Assembly (NCBI GenBank): GCA_027604005.1
Contig: JADGJT010000098.1
Location: 9,146-65,402 of the forward strand
Origin: Dinochytrium kinnereticum
Lineage: Eukaryota; Chytridiomycota; Chytridiomycetes; Chytridiales; Chytridiaceae
Reading direction: 5' to 3'
Length of the DNA stretch: 56,257 bases
Shown: one piece after another, positions 9,947 to 19,538 of the stretch
How the letters are laid out: each line of letters begins with the position of its first letter
How positions within the stretch are numbered: the first letter of the stretch is position 1
The notes under the pieces: generated by a model
Database searches by the model: none
Told to the model about the DNA's origin: nothing
The model's input: only the letters and a program-made list of their open reading frames with translations
Made by a program: the position numbers and the translations under genes

Positions 9947-12259
9947 TTAAGCATACATTTTGCCATTGATGAATTCTCGTACAAATTTCGGCCTAGTTGA
10001 ATAGTTATTCAAAATTACTTGCTTGTGAATTACTAACCTATCCATACGTATAATGCCAATGGTATCGTCACTCGTATCTAAAGCCTCCCCGATACGCGCG
10101 ACAACATCCAAATTCTGCCAAACAGAATGTCGGGAGGCATTAGCTGTACCGTATATATTTGCGGCGAAAGGCGACTCGCAAAGAAGATTTGAAAAGTAGG
10201 TAGGTTTTTCAAGAGTTTTCATAGCGGGAGTGATCGGCGCCTTTTCGAAAAGCCAAAGAAAGGCACAGCATAGACTGAAAAGAGCTGCTACCAACTGTAA
10301 TGCTCCTGATACGAACATGGTCAGGGCTCCTGAAAACTGCATATGAACTTTGGACCGGAAGCTATCAGAAACGCGTCGAGGACAATCATTTGCTTTCGTT
10401 TGGAAAGTTCGCTGTATTCCTGATCTTAAAAGCATTGATATGGTGGTTTCCATCCCGGCATCTAGAAGAATCGGATCCGTAGATATCAAGTTCGACGACG
10501 TCCAGTAGAGTATGGTTGGTATCATTCCAGGAATGGTTGACGGAAGTTCGTGAATCATTCCGGGTACGAAAATTGTTCGAAGAGCATTGGCAAAAGGAGG
10601 GATGGTTGAAGACTGGACCTCACGCTTTCCTATATACTCGGAAACGACAAGGCTAATAGAAGCCGTAGACCCACCAGTAGCGAATGAAGAAGCCACATTT
10701 ATATCAGTCACATCAGTTAATACCGTGCTGCAAACTGGCAGTAAATACGAGGAGTCTCCACCACACAGATCAACATTCCCTATTACTGTAGAGAAACTAT
10801 AGAAACTATCGTTAAGGTAGCTCCTACTACTATGCAAAAGGAATGGCGCATTGAGCGTTTTGATCGCGTTTACGATAGCGGGGACATCCGATGCAACAAA
10901 GAGTGCTGACGTATTGTCCCTATCAATATTGATGCATTCGCATGAGGCTGAGATATTGAGTTGAAATCCTGCACCAACGATCGTATCTCCGTCATTGACG
11001 GTCCCGAGCAGCTGGGGCCCATAAATGAGGTTACTCCCGCGAAAGCCACAGTCGCCCTCGGACCTCATGCAACCTAAGGCCGTCCCGAAGACAAACTCGG
11101 CAACACCGGTAGTATAATTAAATGTTGGCCATTCACGGTCTCTGATTCGCACTGGTTCAAACTCGATACATTTTGAAGGTGTGGAAAGGAACCGTACAGA
11201 CTGGCCAAAAAGTGAAGTCGCGCCAAAGGGTGAGAGAAGCTTGACGGCTTCCAACGTCATCCATATGTAAGAAAGGCGATTGAGTAGAACGCGGCATGGG
11301 GAATTGAGAGAAAGTCTATTACTGAAACTCCAGCGCATCGGCGGTGAAGTGTGCATGTACCCGCAAGCAGCAAGGCTATAGCCAGATTTTTTTGTAAGCC
11401 ACGTCGCCATCATAATCGTAACGCCTTGGTCCACAACTATAATTGTGAAACTATTCGTAATAAGCAGCACAGCTTCCAGCAATACTCCGCCCACATAATG
11501 GACTGTATCTGGGGCAATACCTAGTGTGACTCCATTCAGTAGAACATAAGCACATCCGATCAAGAGCACATTGACCACGATAGCTAATGATATAGACGCG
11601 ACAATGAACATTTTCGACCCAATAGTCTCCCTTAATTCTCGTGAGTGGGGAAATTTACTAGCTCCTATGGTGATGCTAGACTTTGGTCGATAGCCAGATA
11701 AAGAGGCTTTTGGGGGTATTGGCAGGTCATCTGATTCTTCAAGCTCGTTGCTTGCTTTAATTTTTCCAATTTCGACCATAGCAATCACTCCTTCAGGATC
11801 ATGCATCTTCTCTAACAGCTTTTTTTCCTGGTCTGGCTGCAGAGGCGGCTTTTCTTTTTCCTCGTTTTGTCTACCGTAACCATTTTGGGCCCGTAGCTCC
11901 TCTTCCTGTTCACTTTCAGAACTTCCACCATCTGCCTTGAACATTGTCGACGCAGCTAATCGGCGAAGGGTTATAGAAACTCGCCTCCCTTGTACAGCAT
12001 TAGTTACACTGCCTCGTCGAGAAAGAATCGACCGTGGCAGGGAACCTTTCGAAATGGACTCAGTCGAGCCCGTGTCGGATATTGCTTCCAAGGCTCGATC
12101 CTTTATTCCTGATGCCATAGCCTTAAAGGAATTATGGTCTTTGATACTATTACTATATACACGCGGGCTGAAGAATGGGCACTCACAGGATAGCTGCACT
12201 GTTTCACCAGTCGTGAGGCGGGTATTTTCGCCATCAGACGGCTCTTGATCCAGGTCCAT
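9947..12259 (-). CDS. unrecognised multi-pass membrane protein
   Basis: Long open frame (770 residues from the ATG at 12259). The N-terminal about 200 residues are charged and probably cytosolic. Two hydrophobic stretches follow at about 213-245 and 255-290. Next is a long polar region (about 290-640) with many Cys residues and N-X-S/T sites (for example NIS, NDS, NTS), typical of a luminal or extracellular domain. A third membrane segment lies at about 645-672 and a cytosolic tail of about 95 residues closes the protein. The start is uncertain: a possible 65-bp intron signal (GTGAGT) lies near 12186 and an internal ATG near 12118 begins a plausible alternative N-terminus. I do not recognise a family. 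It has the look of a lineage-specific fungal surface or receptor-like protein. Confidence 0.7.
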   Translation of the reverse strand: MDLDQEPSDGENTRLTTGETVQLSCECPFFSPRVYSNSIKDHNSFKAMASGIKDRALEAISDTGSTESISKGSLPRSILSRRGSVTNAVQGRRVSITLRRLAASTMFKADGGSSESEQEEELRAQNGYGRQNEEKEKPPLQPDQEKKLLEKMHDPEGVIAMVEIGKIKASNELEESDDLPIPPKASLSGYRPKSSITIGASKFPHSRELRETIGSKMFIVASISLAIVVNVLLIGCAYVLLNGVTLGIAPDTVHYVGGVLLEAVLLITNSFTIIVVDQGVTIMMATWLTKKSGYSLAACGYMHTSPPMRWSFSNRLSLNSPCRVLLNRLSYIWMTLEAVKLLSPFGATSLFGQSVRFLSTPSKCIEFEPVRIRDREWPTFNYTTGVAEFVFGTALGCMRSEGDCGFRGSNLIYGPQLLGTVNDGDTIVGAGFQLNISASCECINIDRDNTSALFVASDVPAIVNAIKTLNAPFLLHSSRSYLNDSFYSFSTVIGNVDLCGGDSSYLLPVCSTVLTDVTDINVASSFATGGSTASISLVVSEYIGKREVQSSTIPPFANALRTIFVPGMIHELPSTIPGMIPTILYWTSSNLISTDPILLDAGMETTISMLLRSGIQRTFQTKANDCPRRVSDSFRSKVHMQFSGALTMFVSGALQLVAALFSLCCAFLWLFEKAPITPAMKTLEKPTYFSNLLCESPFAANIYGTANASRHSVWQNLDVVARIGEALDTSDDTIGIIRMDRLVIHKQVILNNYSTRPKFVREFINGKMYA

Positions 12260-12397
12260 GGTCAATTATTCGCTATATTTCCTCATCTCTAAGGCAAACC
12301 CTGCAACATCGATCAACTTCCATTGTTCGTTCTTGAAAAAAGGATCAGCAGGACTGTAATTGAGCATCAATCTCGTAATACGTAAATTTCTTGCAAA
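12260..12397. promoter_or_regulatory. very short divergent promoter region
   Basis: Only 138 bp separate the ATG of the membrane protein (minus) from the ATG of LUC7 (plus), if the 12259 start is right. Both genes would have to share it as a bidirectional promoter. Confidence 0.45.
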
Positions 12398-13698
12398 ATG
12401 GCTGCAGAGCAGAGGAAGCTTTTGGAGCAGCTCATGGGGAAGGAATCCCTGGGTAAGCTCATGGTGGACTCATTTTGCATCACTGCGCATGATAATGAAA
12501 CTGACCTGAAACTGCCGCTTCTTTCTCCTTTTTTTGACCCTTGATATTCATAGGAGGTGTACCCGACAAAATCCATTTTAAAGATCCAGAGGTATGCCGA
12601 GATTACCTTTGCGGACGTAAGTGTCCACAAGCGGTACTATGGATTAGCTGACTGATTTAACTGAAATAGTATGCCCGCATGATCTGTTTACCAACACAGT
12701 AAGCATGCGGTCTTTGAAAAGCATGCGATTAACACAAAATCCAGAAAGTCGACCTAGGACCTTGTCCGAAAAAACATATGGAAAAGCTGAAGAAAGAATA
12801 CGAGGAAGCTGTTGCGCGAAGAGATCACTATGGTTTCGAAGACGAATGGATGCGGAGTCTTGCAGCTTTTTGCACGGATTGCGACCGAAAAGTTGATCAT
12901 GCACGACGACGACTGGAAAAAACACCAGAAGACGCGAAGCTTGCGCAATTTGTAAGTCAACACGCCAATACTCTTTTGTTCAATATTGTCGAAAAAAAAC
13001 CCATAAGATGAAAGAATTGGATGATTTGACCAAAGAAATCAGCGTTTTGACGGCGCTGGTGGAAAAACTTGGGGAAGAAGGGAATGTGGATGAGTCTCTA
13101 GAGAGTCTGCGGCAGGTAGAAAAACTGCAGGAAACAAAGCTCGAGAAGGAGAAGGAGCTTAAAACTCTTGTGGGATCTGATCAATCTCAGCATCAAAAGC
13201 TGAGGGTATGTGGGATATGCTCAGCTTATTTGTCTATTTTCGACAGCGATCGTCGTCTAGGTTTGCCCCTTTTGCTTGAAACATTCTCTTAACGAATATT
13301 TTTAGCCGACCACTTTCAAGGAAAGGTGAGGCTTTTCTGAGATGGTTCCTTAGAACCGACGGTTAAGTTATAAAATTTCAGATGCACCTCGGTTTCAAAG
13401 CTGTGCGAGATAAATTGGAAGAGTTACAAAAGAAAGCTGCAGAGTCAGGGAGACGCATAGGCCCAGACCGTGAACGAGACAACAGAGACGACAGATTCAG
13501 GGACAGAGATTTCAGAGGGGACCGGGACCGCGACCGTGATTACGACCGGGGTGGAAGATCCCGCCGGGACGACTATGACCGGTACGATGCTTGCCTTTTC
13601 TGGATAACTAGAAGTAACTACGACTTGATTTTAGGCGGCGAGACTACGACAGAAGGAATCGACGGTCGCGGTCTCCCGCTGGGCGCTTTCGCTACTAA
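12398..13698 (+). CDS. LUC7: U1 snRNP-associated splicing factor LUC7
   Basis: LUC7 proteins stabilise the U1 snRNA/5' splice-site duplex. Exons are 12398-12452, 12554-12616, 12670-12698, 12745-12951, 13008-13260, 13306-13325, 13382-13581 and 13635-13698, giving 296 residues. The N-terminus LLEQLMGKESLGG and the first zinc finger (VCRDYLCGLCPHDLF ... LGPCPKKH) are typical. The coiled helix region (EEGNVDESLESLRQVEKL) is followed by the second C2H2 finger (VCGICSAYLSIFDSDRRLADHF ... KMHLGF), split by a 20-nt exon. The protein ends in an RS/RD/RE-rich tail (RNRRSRSPAGRFRY). The frame stays open for a while beyond the TAA with a charged Lys/Glu/Asn sequence, so a longer isoform through 3' splicing is possible but not supported. 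Confidence 0.92.
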
Positions 13699-14276
13699 GA
13701 GAGTGAAAAAGCTAAAGAAAACAATAAAGATGGACGTGAAAGTAAGCGTCAAAGTACAAATCGGCCTTTTTGGGTTGTCCTTCAGCAGGGCATTTCCTTT
13801 TTTCCACTGCTGCTGAGAATTTTTATGACATTTCACCATCAGTCAGCAGAAGTTTTGGATTTTTCTCAAGATCTCACCTCGCTACCCATCCTCACATCGG
13901 CTCCTGCAAAACCAACAGCCCGTCCTATCGACCACATCATTGCATTCCTACCCGCATCATCTCTGTTGCCCATACGCACGTCGCACGCACCAAACATTGC
14001 CGTTTTCACTCTGCTCGCCATTCAGAACGCATCTTGATTAAGGCAAGCCTTTCAGATTATACGGTATTGGCCCTGATCATACGTCCAATCGCTCATCCTT
14101 TTTACAGTAACTCGATATTGCTATTTGATCGGTCGCAATTCAATACCGGCGTTCTTTACATTCTTCTGTCTGGAACTAACGAGTCTGTTTGCTGACTCGG
14201 ACATTGCGGTGTCATTTCTAAGCACGCTGTTCATGCATGGCTTTGCATTGAGAAGTTATCAGGTGTTTTCATAAAT
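13699..14276. other. no confident gene (3' UTR of LUC7 / 5' region of next gene)
   Basis: 578 bp containing several medium-length open frames on the plus strand (up to about 140 codons) but no recognisable motif. Part of one frame (about 14110-14270) is hydrophobic and protein-like. I could not connect it to the downstream exons in frame, so it is left unannotated; an upstream exon of the next gene remains possible. Confidence 0.4.
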
Positions 14277-15150
14277 ATGTTTTCGTTCCGCCTGGGTTGG
14301 GCGTCATCTGGCCCAAGGTCTGGCTCAGAGACAGCATCGTCTGCTCGCCCCTTCACATGGACCTTTGCTGTGGAAAAGCCAAAAGCAAATATTCGCGTAA
14401 GTTGCAGATCCCATCGTTCCTTTGCTTACGTGACTCCTTCTCTTCACACAATAGACCACAAAAGCGGTTGTCATGCGGCCTATTGCTGAAACATTCCCAT
14501 CTCTATCGGTAATGTATTCAAGCTTAAGCTGTGTGCTTACTTATGCTTTCAGGATGCGATACCCACTACCAGCCCCGTCTCAATCGGCAGGCACACGACT
14601 TACAAAGCCGCTCTGCTCTCTGAGCCTCCTGCCACTTTGCGCATGACCAAGGAAAAGTTTCAGAAGTCATCTCGTTTCCTCGTGAACCGCCTTAGATCCT
14701 CTTCGTTTATGCCAATGCCTATCATTAGGTAGGGGAAGGATATTCATGCTTTCTAGAATATTTGTGGGCTAAATCCATATTTAGACGTTCCCTATCCGAC
14801 ACCAAAAAGCCCTACCAGAAACCATCGTTTTCTGCAAAGAAAGATATGCATGCGACGAAGTCATCTGCTCCATTGCCCCAGCCTCGTCTTTCGCGGCCGA
14901 TAATCGATATTTGCAGAGATCGCAGACGCCGTATCACCGGGGTGAAGCGCAGGTATGTTGGCATCATCTCTTGATTTCTAAATCTAACTTAACTAGTATG
15001 CCGACAGAAAAGTCGAGGAAGGAGATTGCCAAAGCCCTGAACACTCCTCAGTCAATTACCTCCGAAGCACAAGGGATTCTTTCTCCTCTGTGGGCTCGAT
15101 TCGATCTTATCTGGAATTGCGCCATTGCAGCTCCTTTGGCTCTTTTCTGA
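14277..15150 (+). CDS. hypothetical basic protein
   Basis: Five exons with clean GT-AG junctions and consistent phases: 14277-14396, 14455-14508, 14553-14728, 14785-14952 and 14997-15150, giving 223 residues. The product is Ser/Lys/Arg/Pro-rich, with basic clusters (for example RDRRRRITGVKR) and a hydrophobic C-terminal stretch ending APLALF. No family motif recognised. Support comes from the run of consecutive splice-compatible exons and the regular spacing, ending 117 bp before the TRP2 start codon. The upstream limit is uncertain. Confidence 0.5.
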
Positions 15151-15267
15151 TCTTACCCTTTTTTCTCTCACTGCCTATTGCGAAATAGCGTCTTCTTTCC
15201 TTTTTTCTTTTTTCTCTCTTTCATTTTTTCTTGCGAATTTTACCTTTCTATTCAGTTTATATTCAAA

Positions 15268-17006
15268 ATGACTACAGTAAGTTCTCTAGGAAATTTTCTT
15301 TGAAGGCAAAAGTACGCTGTTTTAACCTCTCTTTACGTAGAAAAAACTCATTCCCTCTCTTCATGAGGTGAAAAGCTTGATTGACGTTAAGGCGGGCAAT
15401 CTTATTCCCATTTATCGGGAGGTCTCAGCAGACCTTTTGACGCCTGTTACAGCCTACCTGAAACTCACCCAGGCCAAGACTGGAAATTCCTTCCTCTTCG
15501 AATCCGTAGCAGGTGGAGAGAGAATCGGCCGCTACTCGTTTATGGGCTCCAACCCCCGTAAGGTTGTGAAAACTGGCCCTTCTCAAGGATACGAAGGTGA
15601 TCCTTTAGTGATTGTTGAAAAGGAGCTCAGCGGCTTCAAATTTGTTCCTGTTCCTGGATTGCATCACTTCACAGGTATGGATATTTCCATTATTATTAAT
15701 ATTTGTATCCATTGACGGCATTTGATTCAAACAGGCGGTGCCGTTGGATATATCTCATACGATTGCGTTAAATATTTTGAACCTAAAACTGCCCGCGATT
15801 TGCGAGATCCTTTGAAGATCCCCGACTCCATCTTTATGATGTGCGATACGATCGTTATCTTTGACCATCTTCATCACCTAATTAAGGTCGTCTCCCATTT
15901 CCACGCCGATGAGTTGATGTCAAGTGACATGATTGATTCTGAATACCATCGCGTTGCCGGAGAAATTCAAACTGTTGTATCTCGACTTAGTTCCGAGGAT
16001 ACTCCCTTACCCGTTCAGGTGCCCATCACCACAGCTGATGCTGCTGCCGTCTCAAATGTCGGAAAAATCGGATACGAAACTTTCGTTCAGAAACTGAAGT
16101 TCCACATCTCTGAAGGTGATATTATCCAAGCCGTGCCCTCTCAGCGAATTCAAAGGAAATCTTCGCTGCATCCCTTCAATGCTTACCGCCAGCTGCGCAG
16201 CCTAAACCCATCGCCTTACATGTTTTTTGTTGATCTCATTGACTTTCAACTTGTGGGTGCGTCGCCAGAGATGCTTGTGAAAGTGGAAGACAATGTGGTT
16301 TTCACGCATCCGATTGCTGGAACTCGTAGGAGAGGCAAAACTCCCGAAGAAGATGAAGCCCTTGCAAAAGACCTTCTCGGTGATCTTAAAGAACGCTCTG
16401 AGCACGTAATGCTTGTTGATCTCGGCAGAAATGATGTCAACAGGTTTGCTCTTTTCTTTCATCCAGTTTTGGCAGCAAGCCCTCTAACTACTTGATATGA
16501 ATAGGGTATGCATCCCAAACACAGTTTCTGTCGATTCCCTTATGCATATTGAGCGATACTCTCACGTTATGCACATTGTTAGCCATGTTTCTGGCACCTT
16601 GCGCCCAGGCAAGTCTATATACGACGCATTCCGATCTATTTTCCCCGCTGGAACGGTTAGCGGCGCCCCGAAAGTACGTGCGATGCAACTTATTGGAGAA
16701 CTTGAAGAAGAAAAGCGTGGCGCTTACGCCGGAGCTGTCGGATATTTTTCTTACTCTGGTAATCTGGATACCTGCATTGCTATTCGAACAATGATGTTTA
16801 AAGACGGCTACGTCTACTTCCAAGCCGGTGGCGGAATTGTTTACGACTCAGTTCCTGAGGATGAATACGAGGAAACTGTCAACAAACTCAGTTCAAACGT
16901 TAGGGCCATTGAGATGGCTGAGAAATACTATCTTTCGCTCCAGCAAGAGCACGGCATCACTCAGGAGCAGTTCCTTCTTCAAACCCACCCTCCGACTTCA
17001 TATTAA
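15268..17006 (+). CDS. TRP2: anthranilate synthase component I
   Basis: Converts chorismate to anthranilate, using ammonia delivered by the glutaminase domain of TRP1; first committed step of tryptophan synthesis. Exons 15268-15276, 15341-15674, 15735-16443 and 16505-17006 give 517 residues, the usual size. The first exon encodes only Met-Thr-Thr. Diagnostic features: [17 protein letters not shown] (the Trp-feedback region, LFES in place of the commoner LLES), [61 protein letters not shown] and [18 protein letters not shown]. Its stop codon is 34 nt from the start of TRP1, whose product is its enzymatic partner. Confidence 0.96.
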
Positions 17007-17040
17007 ATCACAACCAACCACTCATATCAACAAAACAAAA
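17007..17040 (+). promoter_or_regulatory. 34-nt TRP2-TRP1 intercistronic spacer
   Basis: Only 34 nt separate the TAA of TRP2 from the ATG of TRP1. The spacer is A/C-rich and contains no G at all, like a fungal 5' leader, and gives TRP1 an AAAAATGA start context. It is too short to hold a normal polyadenylation region plus a separate promoter, so the two genes must either share a transcript or have overlapping transcription units. Confidence 0.85.
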
Positions 17041-19491
17041 ATGACGACTATTCTGATCGATAACTACGATAGTTTCACTTGGAACGTGTACCAGTACCTT
17101 TCCGATCTCGGAGCGAGCGTTGTGGTCTACAGAAACGACGAAGTGACGGTTGAGCAGTGTCTTGCACTGAAACCGCGCAACGTTGTCATTTCTCCAGGGC
17201 CTGGTCACCCACGTGATGCAGGTATCTCCATTGCAGTCATCAAGGCATTTGCGGGCAAGGTGCCCATACTTGGTGTCTGTCTTGGACAGCAGAGTATGTA
17301 CGAGCTCTACGGCGGAACGGTCACTTATGCCGGCGAGATTGTTCACGGGAAAACTTCTCCTATACGCCATGATGGGAAGGGACTTTTCGAGAATGTCTCG
17401 CAAGGCATTGAGGTGACGCGATACCACTCCCTCGCTGGTGATCCGAGTACCCTTCCAGACTGTCTAGAGATTACGAGCTGGACAGACTCGGGGGTGGTAA
17501 TGGGAGTTCGGCACAAGGAGTACGTGATGGAAGGTGTTCAGTTCCACCCCGAGAGTATCGCGAGTGAGGAGGGGATGAGGCTCTTTGCCAACTTCATCAA
17601 GTGGGATGGAGGCCTTTGGAGCTCTTACTCCAAGAGAGAGGAGCTAGTAAAATGGCCTCGTGGCCCTGGCGACTTCAGCAGCAATGCTCGGAAGCGGCAG
17701 CATTCAGGGACACCAACGGATGGCATTCCTCTCGCAAAGATGTCGAAGCTGAACTCGACTGGCAAAGCTGAGGAAAAGGTGGCGGCGGCCAGCAGTAACA
17801 AGCCTCAAGGTGGTGAAAGCATTTTGAAAGTGATTGAAAAGCGTCGCCTTCTTGATGTGACTGCTTTAAGAGCTGTGCCGGGTCATCGGGACGAAGATTT
17901 ATACCGCTCTCTTGCTCTTGGATTGGCGCCTCCCCAAATCGACTTCGTCCGACGTATCAAGCAAGGTCTTAAGGATGGAAGTGTTGCTGTGATGGCTGAG
18001 ATCAAGAGGGCGTCTCCTTCCAAAGGTGCCATTGACCTTGGAGCGCATGCCGGTAGCCAGGCCCTAGAGTACGCTTACGGAGGAGCTTCTGCCATTTCGG
18101 TTTTGACGGAGCCTACCTGGTTCAAGGGCTCCTTGGCCGATATGACCGCGGCTCGTACAGCTATTGCCAATCTTCCGGACCGGCCAGCCATTTTGCGAAA
18201 GGACTTTGTTGTCGACCCTTACATGATCTATGAGGCTCGGCTCGCGGGTGCTGATACGGTATTGCTGATCGTCGCTATCCTTCCTAAGGAGAAACTGGTT
18301 TCTTTGCTTGCTGTAGCTCGAAGCTTAGACATGGAACCTTTAGTCGAGGTTGCTAACGAAACAGAGATGGCGATTGCTGTGGAGGTGGGATCTAAGGTCA
18401 TTGGTGTCAATAACCGTGACCTTCATACCTTTACCGTCGATTCAAACCGTACCGTTGGTCTCGCATCTATGGTTCCAAAAGACACACTCCTCGTGGCCTT
18501 GAGTGGGATCACTAGCCGTACTGACGTCGAACGTTACCTTTCTGCAGGTGCCTGCGCTGTCCTTGTGGGCGAGAGCTTAATGAGGGCTGATGATAAGATG
18601 GGCTTCATTCGTGGCCTTCGTGGTCTTGCGCAACTTCCTGACCTTAGTGTGACTGTTGGCCAAAGAAGTGGCAACGGGACGATGGTGAAGGTTTGTGGCA
18701 TCACCTCAGCTGAAGACGCACTGGCCGCTGCCAACGCTGGAGCGTCGTTTATTGGATTGATCTTTGCAAAGTCGCCACGTCAAGTTGATGTGGCTCAAGC
18801 CAAAAAGATTGTTGAGTCTGTTCGTGGTGTTGGCGTTCCAAAGTCGAGCTTGGTTAAGATATCTTATCCGACCGCTTCGGATTCAACCTTGTCTGCTACT
18901 TCGGATGTTTCGAGTGCGATCCCCTCAGCTTGGTATCGCGGGTGTGAGCCTTGTGTCCGCTGGACTGTTACAAACTCCAAGGCGCCACTGTTTGTCGGAG
19001 TTTTCCAAAACCATAGATTTGAAGACATTAACAGGATTGTTGAAGCTGTGGGGCTGGATATGGTTCAACTTCATGGGGACGAAGAAGCAGCGCTGTTCTC
19101 GCCATTGATACGCGTCCCTGTGATTAAGGCCTATCATATCTTTGATGGCGATTCTCTTCAGGATATTGAGAAGAGAGTGGCCACTGGTGCTAACCATCTT
19201 GTGGCTGTGCTTTTGGACACGGGGGTTAAGTCGGCTGGGTCCAACCAAGGAGGCACTGGCAGTGTGTTTGATTGGAAGCTTGCCGAGAATTTGGTTAAAA
19301 ACTCGCGCATACCGATCTGGTTAGCGGGAGGCCTTACCCCTGAGAATGTCTCTGCGGCTGTCAAACAGGTTCGGCCTTGGTGCGTTGATATCTCGTCTGG
19401 CATTGAGAAAGAAAAGGGGGTTAAGGACCATGGAAAAATGATTGCGTTCGTGAATGCCGTGAAGGATATCAACGATGATGGCCTCTCATAG
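17041..19491 (+). CDS. TRP1: trifunctional TRP1: anthranilate synthase glutaminase / IGP synthase / PRA isomerase
   Basis: Intronless, 816 residues. Domain 1 (about 1-200) is a class I glutamine amidotransferase: LIDNYDSFTWN, GVCLGQQ with the nucleophilic Cys, and GVQFHPESI with the catalytic His/Glu. A Ser/Lys-rich linker leads to indole-3-glycerol-phosphate synthase (about 255-535): ILKVIEKRRLLDV, MAEIKRASPSKG, ILRKDFVVDPYMIYEAR, VIGVNNRDLHTF and LVGESLMR. Domain 3 (about 545-816) is phosphoribosylanthranilate isomerase: VKVCGITSAEDAL, FVGVFQN, VQLHGDE and LAGGLTPENV. This three-domain order is characteristic of fungi. The same frame is open upstream to 16828 but that overlaps the conserved end of TRP2, so ATG 17041 is the start. 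It is one of only two intronless genes here. Confidence 0.97.
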   Translation: MTTILIDNYDSFTWNVYQYLSDLGASVVVYRNDEVTVEQCLALKPRNVVISPGPGHPRDAGISIAVIKAFAGKVPILGVCLGQQSMYELYGGTVTYAGEIVHGKTSPIRHDGKGLFENVSQGIEVTRYHSLAGDPSTLPDCLEITSWTDSGVVMGVRHKEYVMEGVQFHPESIASEEGMRLFANFIKWDGGLWSSYSKREELVKWPRGPGDFSSNARKRQHSGTPTDGIPLAKMSKLNSTGKAEEKVAAASSNKPQGGESILKVIEKRRLLDVTALRAVPGHRDEDLYRSLALGLAPPQIDFVRRIKQGLKDGSVAVMAEIKRASPSKGAIDLGAHAGSQALEYAYGGASAISVLTEPTWFKGSLADMTAARTAIANLPDRPAILRKDFVVDPYMIYEARLAGADTVLLIVAILPKEKLVSLLAVARSLDMEPLVEVANETEMAIAVEVGSKVIGVNNRDLHTFTVDSNRTVGLASMVPKDTLLVALSGITSRTDVERYLSAGACAVLVGESLMRADDKMGFIRGLRGLAQLPDLSVTVGQRSGNGTMVKVCGITSAEDALAAANAGASFIGLIFAKSPRQVDVAQAKKIVESVRGVGVPKSSLVKISYPTASDSTLSATSDVSSAIPSAWYRGCEPCVRWTVTNSKAPLFVGVFQNHRFEDINRIVEAVGLDMVQLHGDEEAALFSPLIRVPVIKAYHIFDGDSLQDIEKRVATGANHLVAVLLDTGVKSAGSNQGGTGSVFDWKLAENLVKNSRIPIWLAGGLTPENVSAAVKQVRPWCVDISSGIEKEKGVKDHGKMIAFVNAVKDINDDGLS

Positions 19492-19508
19492 AACTTTTGT
19501 TTCATTTG

Positions 19509-19514
19509 AATAAA
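19509..19514 (+). terminator. candidate polyadenylation signal of TRP1
   Basis: AATAAA 18 nt after the TRP1 stop. The convergent minus-strand gene ends at 19539, so the 3' UTRs must overlap or be very short. Confidence 0.5.
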
Positions 19515-19538
19515 TATTGCATTTTGCAAACGCTACAT

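Noticed and set aside
16828..17040. N-terminal extension of TRP1 upstream of 17041
   Set aside because: The frame is open but overlaps the conserved C-terminus of TRP2 in another frame, and 17041 has an ideal start context right before the glutaminase domain.
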